Source of the DNA: Caulobacter sp.
Lineage (GTDB): Bacteria > Pseudomonadota > Alphaproteobacteria > Caulobacterales > Caulobacteraceae
Assembly: GCA_021741355.1 (NCBI GenBank)
Contig: JAIOXZ010000011.1
Location: 1-64,000 of the forward strand
DNA length: 64,000 bases
Direction: 5' to 3'
The notes under the pieces were generated by a model. It was not told where the DNA came from. It saw nothing but the letters and a program-made list of their open reading frames with translations, and made no database searches. The position numbers were made by a program, and so were the translations under genes. The number at the start of each line of letters is the position of its first letter. The stretch's first letter is position 1. Positions 36,338-46,436 of this stretch are shown here, piece by piece.

Positions 36338-37279
36338 ATGGATCCGGTGCAACTCCAGACCCTGCTGACCTGGGCCGCTGTCGGCCTGATCACGCTCGGC
36401 GTCGGCGGCGCGGCCCTGATCGGGCTGCGGGAGGCGCAGAACGGCGCGCGGCGGCGGGCGCGGCTATCTGGCGCGCTCGTCGTCGACACCGTCGGTGGAG
36501 GATCGGCGGCGCTGGCGGGCGTGGTCAGCGGCGTCAAGCGGCTGGGCGACCGGATGGCCATCCAGGACCCGGCGCAGCTGTCGACCATCCGGGCCCGGCT
36601 GATCCAGGCCGGGTGGTTCAGCCGCGAGGCCGTGGCCGTCTATCTCGGCGCGAAGGCCGTGGCGCTGCTGCTGGCGACCGTCGCGACGATCCTGACCGTG
36701 CCCTGGGCGATCAGCGGCGGCGGCGGGATGGGCGCGATCCTGCTGGCCGGCGGCTTTGCGGTCGCCGCCCTGCTCGGGCCGGAACAGGTGATCAAGGCCC
36801 GCCGGCGCAAGCTGGAGCTGGAGTACATGGACGGCTTTCCCGACCTGCTCGACCTGCTGGTCGCGTCGGTCGAGGCGGGTCTGTCGCTGGACGCGGCGGT
36901 CAGCCGGGTCGGCGAGGAACTGAGCCGCCGCTATGTGCATCTGGGCGAGCACCTGCGGTTCCTGACGCTGGAACTGCGCGCCGGCCGGTCACGCAAGGAG
37001 GCCTGGTCGAGCTTCGCCGAGCGCCTCGCCATCGACGACGCCCGGGCGCTGGCGACAATGCTGCGTCAGTCCGAGGAGATGGGCACGAGTCTGGGCGACA
37101 CCCTGACCGTCTTCTCCGAGGACATGCGCGCCAAGCGGATGCTCAGGGCCGAGGAGAAGGCCATGAGCCTCCCGGCCAAGCTGATGATTCCGCTGATCCT
37201 GTTCATCTTCCCCTGCCTGATGGGGGTGCTGATCATGCCGGCAGCGTTCCGCATCAGCCAGACACTGATGGCGAACTAG
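36338..37279 (+). CDS. tadC: Flp pilus inner-membrane protein TadC/CpaH
   Basis: A 313-residue GspF-type protein, the partner of TadB. It has an N-terminal membrane helix, two more at about residues 100-145 (ALLLATVATILTVPWAI, AILLAGGFAVAALLG), the GspF segment FPDLLDLLVASVEAGLSLDA, EEMGTSLGDTLTVFSEDMRAKR and a C-terminal helix with LILFIFPCLMGVLIMPA. It is the last gene of the operon in this window; TadD-like TPR genes and the minor pilins do not follow. Its TAG is shared with the convergent gene (CTAG). Confidence 0.94.
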   Translation: MDPVQLQTLLTWAAVGLITLGVGGAALIGLREAQNGARRRARLSGALVVDTVGGGSAALAGVVSGVKRLGDRMAIQDPAQLSTIRARLIQAGWFSREAVAVYLGAKAVALLLATVATILTVPWAISGGGGMGAILLAGGFAVAALLGPEQVIKARRRKLELEYMDGFPDLLDLLVASVEAGLSLDAAVSRVGEELSRRYVHLGEHLRFLTLELRAGRSRKEAWSSFAERLAIDDARALATMLRQSEEMGTSLGDTLTVFSEDMRAKRMLRAEEKAMSLPAKLMIPLILFIFPCLMGVLIMPAAFRISQTLMAN

Positions 37280-37761
37280 AGCGCGAGCACGATCACCGGC
37301 AGGACGGTCCCGGCAGCCAGCAGGATCAGCGTCAGCCGGCGCTGGCGCGTGTTGCTCAGCGCCATCCAGACGCCCAGCACGCTGGAGACGGCCATCCCGG
37401 CCGAGATCAGCAGGAAGGTCCATTTGACGAGCGTTTCGCCGAGCGGCGCGGCCTTTTCCTCAGGCTCGGGCCTGGCGGGCGCGGCGGCGATCGGGGCTGC
37501 CGTCTCGGACGGGCGGGCGCGCACCGGGCGCAAGGCGTAGGTCTGGTGGATGTGCACCTGCCCCAGCTTCTCGATGACCGGCAGCGGCCGGTAACTCCCT
37601 TCCGCCTCATGCAGCTTGAACAGCTGCAGCATGCCGGTGAGGGCGAACAGCATCAGGCTCGGGGCGACGAACACGGCCACCCAGAAGTGCAGCTGACGCA
37701 CCAGGCGCAGGCGTCCGGCGCGCCGGTTGTGGGCGATCTGTTCAACGGTCTTGTCTGACAC
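37276..37761 (-). CDS. PepSY-associated membrane protein
   Basis: A 161-residue membrane protein. A basic N-terminus is followed by HFWVAVFVAPSLMLFALTGM, the first helix of PepSY-associated membrane proteins, then LQLFKLHEAEGSYRPLPVIE. The middle is an Ala/Pro/Glu-rich loop, and the C-terminus has two more membrane segments (about 110-130 and 142-161). The larger family includes redox and iron-reductase-like proteins, but this member is short and has no clear active site. It converges on tadC with a shared CTAG. Confidence 0.75.
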   Translation of the reverse strand: MSDKTVEQIAHNRRAGRLRLVRQLHFWVAVFVAPSLMLFALTGMLQLFKLHEAEGSYRPLPVIEKLGQVHIHQTYALRPVRARPSETAAPIAAAPARPEPEEKAAPLGETLVKWTFLLISAGMAVSSVLGVWMALSNTRQRRLTLILLAAGTVLPVIVLAL

Positions 37762-37862
37762 GAGCGGTTTCCTGGCGTGCGGCCTCGACCGCGTGGGTTG
37801 AAACGCCCCGCGTCCTGATGGATCGCCGGCCCGCCCCGCGCCATGATCGAGGTCAATCGGGC

Positions 37863-39071
37863 CTAGGCCACGACCGGCGTCCCGGCCCGCCAGGACCGGT
37901 GCAGCAGGCCGCCGCCGAGCCAGTAGCTGAGTTCGGCCGGGCGTTCGACGTCCCAGACGGCAAGGTCGGCGGCCTTGCCCGATTCGAGGGTTCCGGTCTC
38001 GGCGGCGAGGCCCAGCGCTTTCGCCGCGACACGGGTGACGCCGGCCAGCGCTTCCTCCGGGGTCAGACGGAACTGGCTGCAGGCCAGCATCATCGCCGCC
38101 CGCAGGGACAGCATCGGCGAGGTGCCGGGGTTGCAGTCGCTGGCCACAGCCATGTCGACCCCCGCCGCGCGCAGGGCGGCCACCGGCGGCTTCTGCGTCT
38201 CCGCCAGGGCCACGAACGCGCCGGGCAGCAGTACGGCGACTGTGCCGGCCACCGCCATCGCCTCGACGCCGGCCTGGGAAGTGAATTCGAGATGGTCCGC
38301 CGACAGCGCGCCGTACCGGGCCGCAAGCGCCGCGCCGCCGCCGTCTGACAGCTGGTCCGCATGCAGACGGACCGGCAGGCCCAGCGCCCTGGCCTTTTCG
38401 AACAGCCGCGAGACCTCCGCCCGCGTGAAGGCGATGCCCTCCAGATAGGCGTCGACGATATCGACCAGTCCTGCCGCCTTCGCGGCCGGTAGGGCCTCGT
38501 CGATGATCATCGAGACGTAGGCGTCGCGGTCCTGGTCCTTTGGAACCGCGTGCAGGCCGAGGAAGCTGGTCACCACCCGCGCGTCGCCGTCGAGATAGCG
38601 GGCCGCCCGGAGCATCTTCAGCTCGGTCTCGAGGTCCAGGCCGTAGCCGGACTTGATCTCGATCGTGGTGACGCCCTCGCTGATGAAGTTGGCTAGGCGC
38701 TTGCGGGCCGACCGGATCAGGGCCGTGTCGGTCGCCGCGCGGGTCGCCGCCACTGAGGAGCGGATGCCGCCGCCGGCTTTTGCGATCTCCTCATAGGTCG
38801 CGCCGCCCAGCCGCGCCTCGAACTCGCCGATGCGGTCGCCGCCGAACACCAGATGGGTGTGGCAGTCGATCAGGCCGGGCGTCACCCAACGGCCGTCGAG
38901 TTTCACCGTGCTGACGGCCTGGAACTCCGGCGCGTCATGGCGCGGGCCGATCCAGACGATCCGGCCGTCCGCCACCGCGATGGCGGCCCCCTCGATCGCC
39001 CCATAGGGCGCGCCGCCGGCGGTCATGGTCGCGGCGCGGCAGTCGGTGAGGAGGAGATCGATTCGGGTCAT
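37863..39071 (-). CDS. hutI: Imidazolonepropionase
   Basis: Third step of histidine breakdown: imidazolonepropionate plus water gives N-formimino-L-glutamate. The 402-residue amidohydrolase has the metal site [18 protein letters not shown], the substrate Arg/Tyr region [40 protein letters not shown] and the metal Asp in [11 protein letters not shown]. It is divergent from hutF with only 63 bases between starts, which must hold both promoters and any operator. Together with hutF-U-H-G it completes the pathway. Confidence 0.96.
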   Translation of the reverse strand: MTRIDLLLTDCRAATMTAGGAPYGAIEGAAIAVADGRIVWIGPRHDAPEFQAVSTVKLDGRWVTPGLIDCHTHLVFGGDRIGEFEARLGGATYEEIAKAGGGIRSSVAATRAATDTALIRSARKRLANFISEGVTTIEIKSGYGLDLETELKMLRAARYLDGDARVVTSFLGLHAVPKDQDRDAYVSMIIDEALPAAKAAGLVDIVDAYLEGIAFTRAEVSRLFEKARALGLPVRLHADQLSDGGGAALAARYGALSADHLEFTSQAGVEAMAVAGTVAVLLPGAFVALAETQKPPVAALRAAGVDMAVASDCNPGTSPMLSLRAAMMLACSQFRLTPEEALAGVTRVAAKALGLAAETGTLESGKAADLAVWDVERPAELSYWLGGGLLHRSWRAGTPVVA

Positions 39072-39097
39072 CGCAGGGTCTTGCCAGCTTACCCTAC

Positions 39098-39119
39098 GGA
39101 GGCCTAGCTACGAGCCTCC
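39098..39119. promoter_or_regulatory. Inverted repeat between hutI and hutF, possible operator
   Basis: GGAGGC and GCCTCC face each other across ten bases. The site lies 27-48 bases upstream of hutI and just ahead of the hutF start, in the only shared control region of the divergent hut genes. It could be an operator for a hut regulator or a part of the 5' leader. No HutC gene is present in the window to support it. Confidence 0.35.
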
Positions 39120-39134
39120 TTGGGCCGAGATCAC

Positions 39135-40456
39135 GTGGACATCATCTTCGAACAGGCGCGGCTGCCCGGCGGCTGGGCGCGCAACGTGCGCTTCACGGTG
39201 GAGGCCGGCTGCATCGCCGCGATCACGCCGGACGCCGATCCGGCCGGCTGCACGCGCGCGGCCGGCGCTGCGATCCCGGCGATCACCAACCTGCACAGCC
39301 ACGCCTTCCAGCGGGCCATGGCCGGTCTGGCCGAACAGTCGCGGGCCGGGGTCGATGACTTCTGGGCCTGGCGCGGGGCGATGTACGGCTTCCTGCGCAA
39401 GCTGACGCCGGACGACGTCGAGGCCATCGCCGCGATGCTCTACGTCGAGCTGCTGGAACAGGGCTACGGCGGGATCGTCGAGTTCCACTACCTGCACAAC
39501 GACCCCGATGGTCGACCCTATGCCGATCCGGCGGAGATGGCCCACGCGATCCGCCGGGCCGCGGCGACCAGCGGCATCGGCCTGACGCTGGCGCCGGTGC
39601 TCTACACCTCCAGCGGCTTTGGCGGGAAACCGGCGCTGGATGGACAGAAGCGGTTTCTGATGGACCCGGACGCCTTCCTGCGCCTGCTCGACGACACGGG
39701 CGCTGAAGCCCTCGCCTTCCACAGCCTGCGGGCGGTGACGCCGGAGCAGATGGCGCGGGTGCTGGAGCAGGTCAGCCCGGACATCCCGATCCACATCCAT
39801 GTGTCCGAACAGACCGGCGAGGTCGACGAGTGCATTGCCGCGACGGGCAGGCGACCGGTCGAATGGTTGCTCGACCAGGGATTGCTGACGCCGCGCTGGA
39901 CGCTGGTGCACGCCACCCACATGACCGACGCGGAGGCTGAAGGCGCCGCGCGCGCGGGGGCGACCGTGGCCCTGTGTCCGTCGACGGAGGGCAACCTTGG
40001 CGACGGCTTCTTCAACGCCCCGGCCTTCCTCGGCGCGGGCGGATCGTTCGGCATCGGCTCCGACAGTCATGTCTCGACCAGCCCGGTCGAGGAGCTGCGC
40101 TGGTTCGAATACGGACGCCGGCTGCAGGCGCGCAAGAGGACCCTGGGCGCGGGCGGCGGAGAGCATGTCGGCGCCTGGCTGTGGCTGGCGGCCGCGGCGG
40201 CGGCGACGCGGCCCACCGGCCGGTCCGCCGGGCTGCTGGCCGTCGGGGCCGCCGCCGACTTCGTGGTGCTGGACACCGACCATCCGGCCCTGACCGGCCG
40301 GGACGGCGACCTGATCCTCGACAGCCTGGTGTTCAGCGGCCAGGGCAGCGTCCGCGAGGTCTGGGCCGGCGGCGAGCGCCGCGTCCAGAACGGCCGCCAC
40401 ATCGCGCGCGAGGCTGTCGCCCGCGCCTATCGCAAGACCATCGAGAGACTGAAGGC

Positions 40457-40460
<4 letters not shown>
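39135..40460 (+). CDS. hutF: Formimidoylglutamate deiminase
   Basis: Removes ammonia from N-formimino-L-glutamate to give N-formyl-L-glutamate, the five-step (Pseudomonas-type) branch. The 441-residue amidohydrolase has [15 protein letters not shown] (metal-binding His pair), [31 protein letters not shown] and [19 protein letters not shown] (metal Asp and substrate site). The start is uncertain: GTG at 39135 was chosen, and a TTG 15 bases upstream is also in frame; neither has a strong ribosome site. Its TGA overlaps the hutU ATG by 4 bp (ATGA). Confidence 0.94.
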
Positions 40461-42123
<1,663 letters not shown>

Positions 42124-42127
<4 letters not shown>

Positions 42128-43638
42128 CCCCGGCGCTCGTCTTCGGAGACAGCCCGATCGACATCGGGCATGTTCGGGCGGCGTTGGCTGGCCCTTGCCA
42201 TACCGCGATCAGCGACGACGCCCGGCAAGGCATCGCGCGATCCGCCGCCACGATCGACGCTATCCTCGCCGACGGGCGTACCGTCTATGGCGTGAACACC
42301 GGCTTCGGCCTGCTGGCCAAGAAGACCATCGCGCCGGACCAGCTGGCGGAGCTGCAGCGCAACCTGATCCTGTCGCATTGCTGCGGCGTCGGCGCGCCGT
42401 TGCCGGACGATGCGGTGCGGCTGATCCTGCTGCTGAAGATCGCCGGCCTCGCGCGCGGCTTCTCCGGTGTGCGGCTGCAGCTGATCGAGATGCTGATGCG
42501 TCTGCTGGCGCTCGATATTCTGCCGGTCATTCCGGAGAAAGGCTCGGTCGGCGCCTCGGGCGACCTCGCCCCGCTCGCCCATCTGGCCTCCACCCTGATC
42601 GGGGTCGGCGCGCTGAAGGTCGCGGGGAAGGTTGTTCCGGCGACGGAGGGCCTCAGGGCCGCCGGCCTGGAGCCCATCGTCCTGCGCGCCAAGGAGGGCC
42701 TGGCGCTGATCAACGGGACCCAGGTCTCGACCGCGCTGGCGCTTAAGGGTCTGGTGCTCGGCCAGAACATCTTCCAGGCGGCCCTGGTCGCCGGCGCGCT
42801 CAGCGTCGACGCCCTGGCCGGCAGCGACGTTCCGTTCGACCCGCGCATCCACGCCGCCCGGGGCCAGCCAGGCCAGATCGAGGTCGCGCGGCGCCTGCGC
42901 ACCCTGCTCGAGGGCAGCCGAATCCGCGCCAGCCATGCCGATTGCGACCGGGTGCAGGATCCCTACAGCCTGCGGTGCCAGCCGCAGGTGATGGGCGCCG
43001 TATTCGACCTGCTTGAGAACGCCCAGCGCACGCTGCTGATCGAGGCCGGGGCGGTGACGGACAATCCGCTGGTGTTCGCCGAGACCGGCGAGGCCCTGTC
43101 CGGCGGCAACTTCCACGCCGAGCCGGTGGCGTTCGCCGCCGACACGCTCGCGCTCGCGCTGGCGGAGATCGGATCGCTCAGTGAACGGAGAACGGCGCTG
43201 CTGGTCGACCCGACGATGAGCGGTCTGCCGGCCTTCCTGGTGGCCGAGAGCGGGGTCAATTCCGGCTTCATGATCGCCCAGGTGACGGCCGCCGCCCTGG
43301 TCAGCGAGAACAAGGGCCTGAGCCACCCCTCCAGCACCGACAGCCTGCCGACCAGCGCCAATCAGGAGGACCACGTCTCCATGGCCACCTACGGCGCGCG
43401 GCGGCTGACCCAGATGGCCGACAATGCCGCCGCCATCGTCGGCATCGAACTTCTGGCCGCCGCGCAGGGGATCGAGTTTCGCCGGCCGTTGCGATCGTCC
43501 GCGTCCCTGGAAAAGGCCCACGCGGTTGTCCGCACGGTCGCCGCGCCCTGGGACCGGGACCGCTACTTCGCCCCGGACATCGCGGGCGTCACGGCGCTGG
43601 TGCTGGAGGGAGCGTTCGGCGGGCTGGTGGCGCTGTGA
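42124..43638 (+). CDS. hutH: Histidine ammonia-lyase
   Basis: First step of the pathway: histidine to urocanate and ammonia. The 504-residue protein carries the [14 protein letters not shown] segment in which Ala144-Ser145-Gly146 form the MIO electrophile, YGVNTGFG near residue 55 with the catalytic Tyr, and [15 protein letters not shown]. The ATG overlaps hutU by 4 bp. It is followed by a family A repeat and then hutG, so transcription into hutG must read through a strong palindrome. Confidence 0.97.
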
Positions 43639-43642
43639 CAGC

Positions 43643-43761
43643 CTGCGTGGTTCGAGACGCTCGCTTGATACTCGCTCCTCTCCATGACGATACTGGAGAT
43701 CTCATCCCCGTTCGTCATCCTGAGGAGCGATCCCTTGGGATCGCGTCTCGAAGGACGCACC
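43643..43761. repeat. Dispersed palindromic repeat, family A copy 3 (between hutH and hutG)
   Basis: The left end is CTGCGTGGTTCGAGACGC and the right end is GCGTCTCGAAGGACGCAC; inner arms are CGCTCCTCTCCATGACGA and CGTCATCCTGAGGAGCG. The right end is identical to that of copy 2 through CTCGAAGGACGC. AAGGA at 43751-43755 sits seven bases before the hutG ATG, so the repeat seems to supply the ribosome binding site of hutG. Confidence 0.93.
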
Positions 43762-43762
43762 C

Positions 43763-44554
43763 ATGACCGCCCCCCTCGTCACCGCCCGCGCCTCGCCGCT
43801 GATCATCAGCTTCCCGCATGTCGGGACCGACATTCCGGACGCCATCGCCGCGCGGATGACGCCAGAGGCGCTGCGGCTGGACGACACCGACTTCGAACAG
43901 CCGGCCCTCTACGACTTCGCCGACGATCTCGGCGCGACGACCGTGGTCGCCCGCTGGTCGCGGCTGGTCATCGACGTCAACCGGCCGCCGGACAACGCGC
44001 CGCTGTATCCGGGCCAGTGGGGCGCCGGGCTGACGCCGACCGAGACCTTCGCCGGCGAGGCCGTCTATCAGGGCGAGGCCCCCGACGAGGCGGAGATCGC
44101 CGACCGGCGCGAACGCTACTGGCGGCCCTATCACGCGGCGCTGGCGCTGGCCGTCGCGACGGCCCTGGACCGGTACGGGCACGCCCTGCTGTGGGACGCC
44201 CATTCGATCAGCGGCGTCGTGCCCCGGCTGTTCGAGGGAACCCTGCCGGACCTGAACATGGGCACCGCTTCTGGAGCGGCCTGCGGTGAAGATGTGAGCG
44301 CCGCGGCCTTCGCCGTCTGCCAGGGCGGGCCGTTCAGCGCCGTGCTCAATGGCCGCTTCAAAGGCGGCTACATCACCCGCACCTACGGCGACCCCGCCAG
44401 CGGCGTGCACGCCATCCAGATGGAGCTGGCCAAGAGCACCCATCTGGGCGCCGACAACCGGGTGGACGCCATGCGCGCGGCGATCCTGCGGCCAGTGCTC
44501 AAGGGCGCGATTTCGTCGGCGCTGGCGGCCGCGGAGTCCAGAGCGGCGCTTTGA
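43763..44554 (+). CDS. hutG: N-formylglutamate amidohydrolase
   Basis: Last step of the pathway: N-formyl-L-glutamate to L-glutamate and formate. The 263-residue protein belongs to the N-formylglutamate deformylase family: PLIISFPHVGTDIP with the metal-binding His, VARWSRLVIDVNRPPDN, LLWDAHSISGVVPRLFEG and a C-terminal GGYITRTYGDPASGVHAIQMEL. The five-gene set is thus the HutF-HutG branch and not the HutG formiminoglutamase (arginase-like) branch. Its start is 1 base after the family A repeat. Confidence 0.95.
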   Translation: MTAPLVTARASPLIISFPHVGTDIPDAIAARMTPEALRLDDTDFEQPALYDFADDLGATTVVARWSRLVIDVNRPPDNAPLYPGQWGAGLTPTETFAGEAVYQGEAPDEAEIADRRERYWRPYHAALALAVATALDRYGHALLWDAHSISGVVPRLFEGTLPDLNMGTASGAACGEDVSAAAFAVCQGGPFSAVLNGRFKGGYITRTYGDPASGVHAIQMELAKSTHLGADNRVDAMRAAILRPVLKGAISSALAAAESRAAL

Positions 44555-44618
44555 CTAGTATCAAGGTGGTTCCGAAGGCCGGTCGCTACCTCTGGATGAA
44601 ATCCGGAGACCCAGACCC

Positions 44619-44906
44619 TTGCCCGTTCCGATTCAGACCGAAGCCCGCATTTCGCTGATCGGCGTCCTGCGATGCGTCGGCATCTGCGTGGCGATTACGG
44701 AGCTGATCTATCTCCTGGGCTGGGTGGTGCTCACACTGCCCCTGGCGGCCGTGGCGCGGCGGTTCGCCGCCCTGAGCGGCCTGTCCGACCTTGGCGTCGG
44801 CATGCTCTGGGCAGCCGTCTTCGGAACGGTCGTTGGCCTGATGACCACACTGACGTTCAATCTGATCGGCTGGCGGGCCTATGCCCGGGCACGGTCGAGG
44901 ATCTAG
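44619..44906 (+). CDS. Small membrane protein of unknown function
   Basis: A 95-residue protein with two hydrophobic segments (about 13-46 and 60-85) and a basic C-terminus (RAYARARSRI). No ATG fits; a TTG at 44619 with GGAG ten bases ahead is the best start. I do not recognise a family. It lies behind hutG and may be co-transcribed; its TAG is shared with the convergent permease gene as CTAG. Confidence 0.6.
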   Translation: MPVPIQTEARISLIGVLRCVGICVAITELIYLLGWVVLTLPLAAVARRFAALSGLSDLGVGMLWAAVFGTVVGLMTTLTFNLIGWRAYARARSRI

Positions 44907-46312
44907 GTCTTGGACAGGTTGCTGGTCGACCGGAAGTACAGCAGGTACGCCGCCAGCCCGATCAGGTTCCAGATCACGAACACGATCATCGTGAAGGTGT
45001 TGAGCCCCGCGAACAGATAGGCGCAGCCGAGCACCGCGAACGGCCCCACCAGCCACCAGAGCGGCGTTTTGAACCGCCGCGGACGGGCCGGTTGCTGGAC
45101 GCGCAGGATCATCATGGCGATGGCCGTGGCGATGAAGGCGGCCAGGGTGCCGGCGTTGGCGACCGAGACGATGGTGCCCAGCGGCAGCGCACCGCCGAGC
45201 ACGGCCGCGATGACGCCGGTGAAGAGAGTCACGGCCACCGGCGTGCCCAGCTTGCTGTGCACCTTCGCAAGACCGCGCGGCAGCAGACCATCACGCGCCA
45301 TGGCGAAGAAGACGCGGGTCTGTCCGTACATGAACACCATGATCACCGTCGGCATGGCGATGATGGCGGCCAGACCGATCAGCCAGGCGGCCTTGGGATG
45401 GCCGAGTTCGCGGATGATGTGGGCCAGGGGCTCGGGGCTGGAGGCGAACTGCGCCGGGGGCATGGCGCCGATCGCACTGGCCGCGACCGCCATGTAAATC
45501 AGGGTGCAGAGGAGCATCGAGCCGACGATGCCGATGGTCAGGTCGCGCGCCGGGTTCTTTGTTTCCTCGGACGCCGTCGAGATCGCGTCGAAGCCGTAGA
45601 AGGCGAAGAAGATGATCGAGGCCGCGCCCATCACGCCGAACTTCACGCCATCCACCTCGTGCGCCCAGAAGCCCTGGGGCATGAACGGCGTGAAGTGGGC
45701 GGCGTTGAACGCCGGAAGCGCCAGGGCGATGAACCCGGCCAGGGCGACCAGCTTGACGATCACCAGCACGAAATTGACCCGCGCGCTCTCGCGGGTGCCC
45801 AGCGCCAGCAGACCGGCGACGAGCAGGGCGATGACCACGGCCGGCAGGTTGACGATGCCGCCGGCCTCGGGGCCCTTGAGCAGCTGTTGCGGCGCATCCG
45901 GCCACCAGCTGAGGATCAGGCCCGAGGCGTAGCCGGCCCAGCCGACCGACACCGCCGCGCAGACCACCGTGTATTCGAGGATCAGGCTCCAGCCGACGAT
46001 CCAGGCGACCGTCTCGCCCATCACCGCGTAGCTGTAGGTGTAGGCGCTGCCCGCCCGCGGCATCAGGGTGGCCATCTCGGCGTAGCAGAGCGCGGCGGCG
46101 GCGCAGACCGCGCCGGCGATCAGGAAGCTGAGCATCGCCCCCGGCCCGGCCAGGCCCGCGGCCTCGCCCGTCAGGGTGTAGATGCCAGTGCCGACAATCG
46201 CGCCGACGCCGAGCGCCACCAGATGCGGCCAGCCCAGCGTGGGCTTCAGGCCGTGGCCCTCCACATGACCAATCTCACGATCGATGGCGATGCGCCGCGT
46301 CAGGAAGCTCAT
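44903..46312 (-). CDS. APC-family amino acid permease
   Basis: A 469-residue inner-membrane permease with about twelve hydrophobic segments. The first helix motif LGVGAIVGTGIYTLTGEAAG is the substrate-binding region of the APC family, and YAEMATLMPRAGSAYTYSYA and FYGFDAISTASEETKNPARD are also typical of the cationic amino acid (CAT-like) subgroup. The position beside the hut genes makes histidine or urocanate a possible substrate, but the sequence alone does not show this. The start MSFLTRRIAID was chosen; the open frame continues about 50 codons upstream as low-complexity sequence. Confidence 0.92.
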   Translation of the reverse strand: MSFLTRRIAIDREIGHVEGHGLKPTLGWPHLVALGVGAIVGTGIYTLTGEAAGLAGPGAMLSFLIAGAVCAAAALCYAEMATLMPRAGSAYTYSYAVMGETVAWIVGWSLILEYTVVCAAVSVGWAGYASGLILSWWPDAPQQLLKGPEAGGIVNLPAVVIALLVAGLLALGTRESARVNFVLVIVKLVALAGFIALALPAFNAAHFTPFMPQGFWAHEVDGVKFGVMGAASIIFFAFYGFDAISTASEETKNPARDLTIGIVGSMLLCTLIYMAVAASAIGAMPPAQFASSPEPLAHIIRELGHPKAAWLIGLAAIIAMPTVIMVFMYGQTRVFFAMARDGLLPRGLAKVHSKLGTPVAVTLFTGVIAAVLGGALPLGTIVSVANAGTLAAFIATAIAMMILRVQQPARPRRFKTPLWWLVGPFAVLGCAYLFAGLNTFTMIVFVIWNLIGLAAYLLYFRSTSNLSKT

Positions 46313-46436
46313 GAGCCCCTCCCCCAAGAGTTCAGACCATGACCATGGCCCGCGCCGGGCCGGTTCGCCAAGCCCCGGGTTGCGGCGACGCGCGGGCGGC
46401 GCCAGCTTGTCGGGCTCTGACGAGGGGATGAGATCG

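Noticed and set aside
44672..46342. Plus-strand open frame of 556 codons opposite the APC permease
   Set aside because: It starts inside the small membrane protein in another frame, and its Arg/Gly/Asp/His-rich content is typical of shadow translation.
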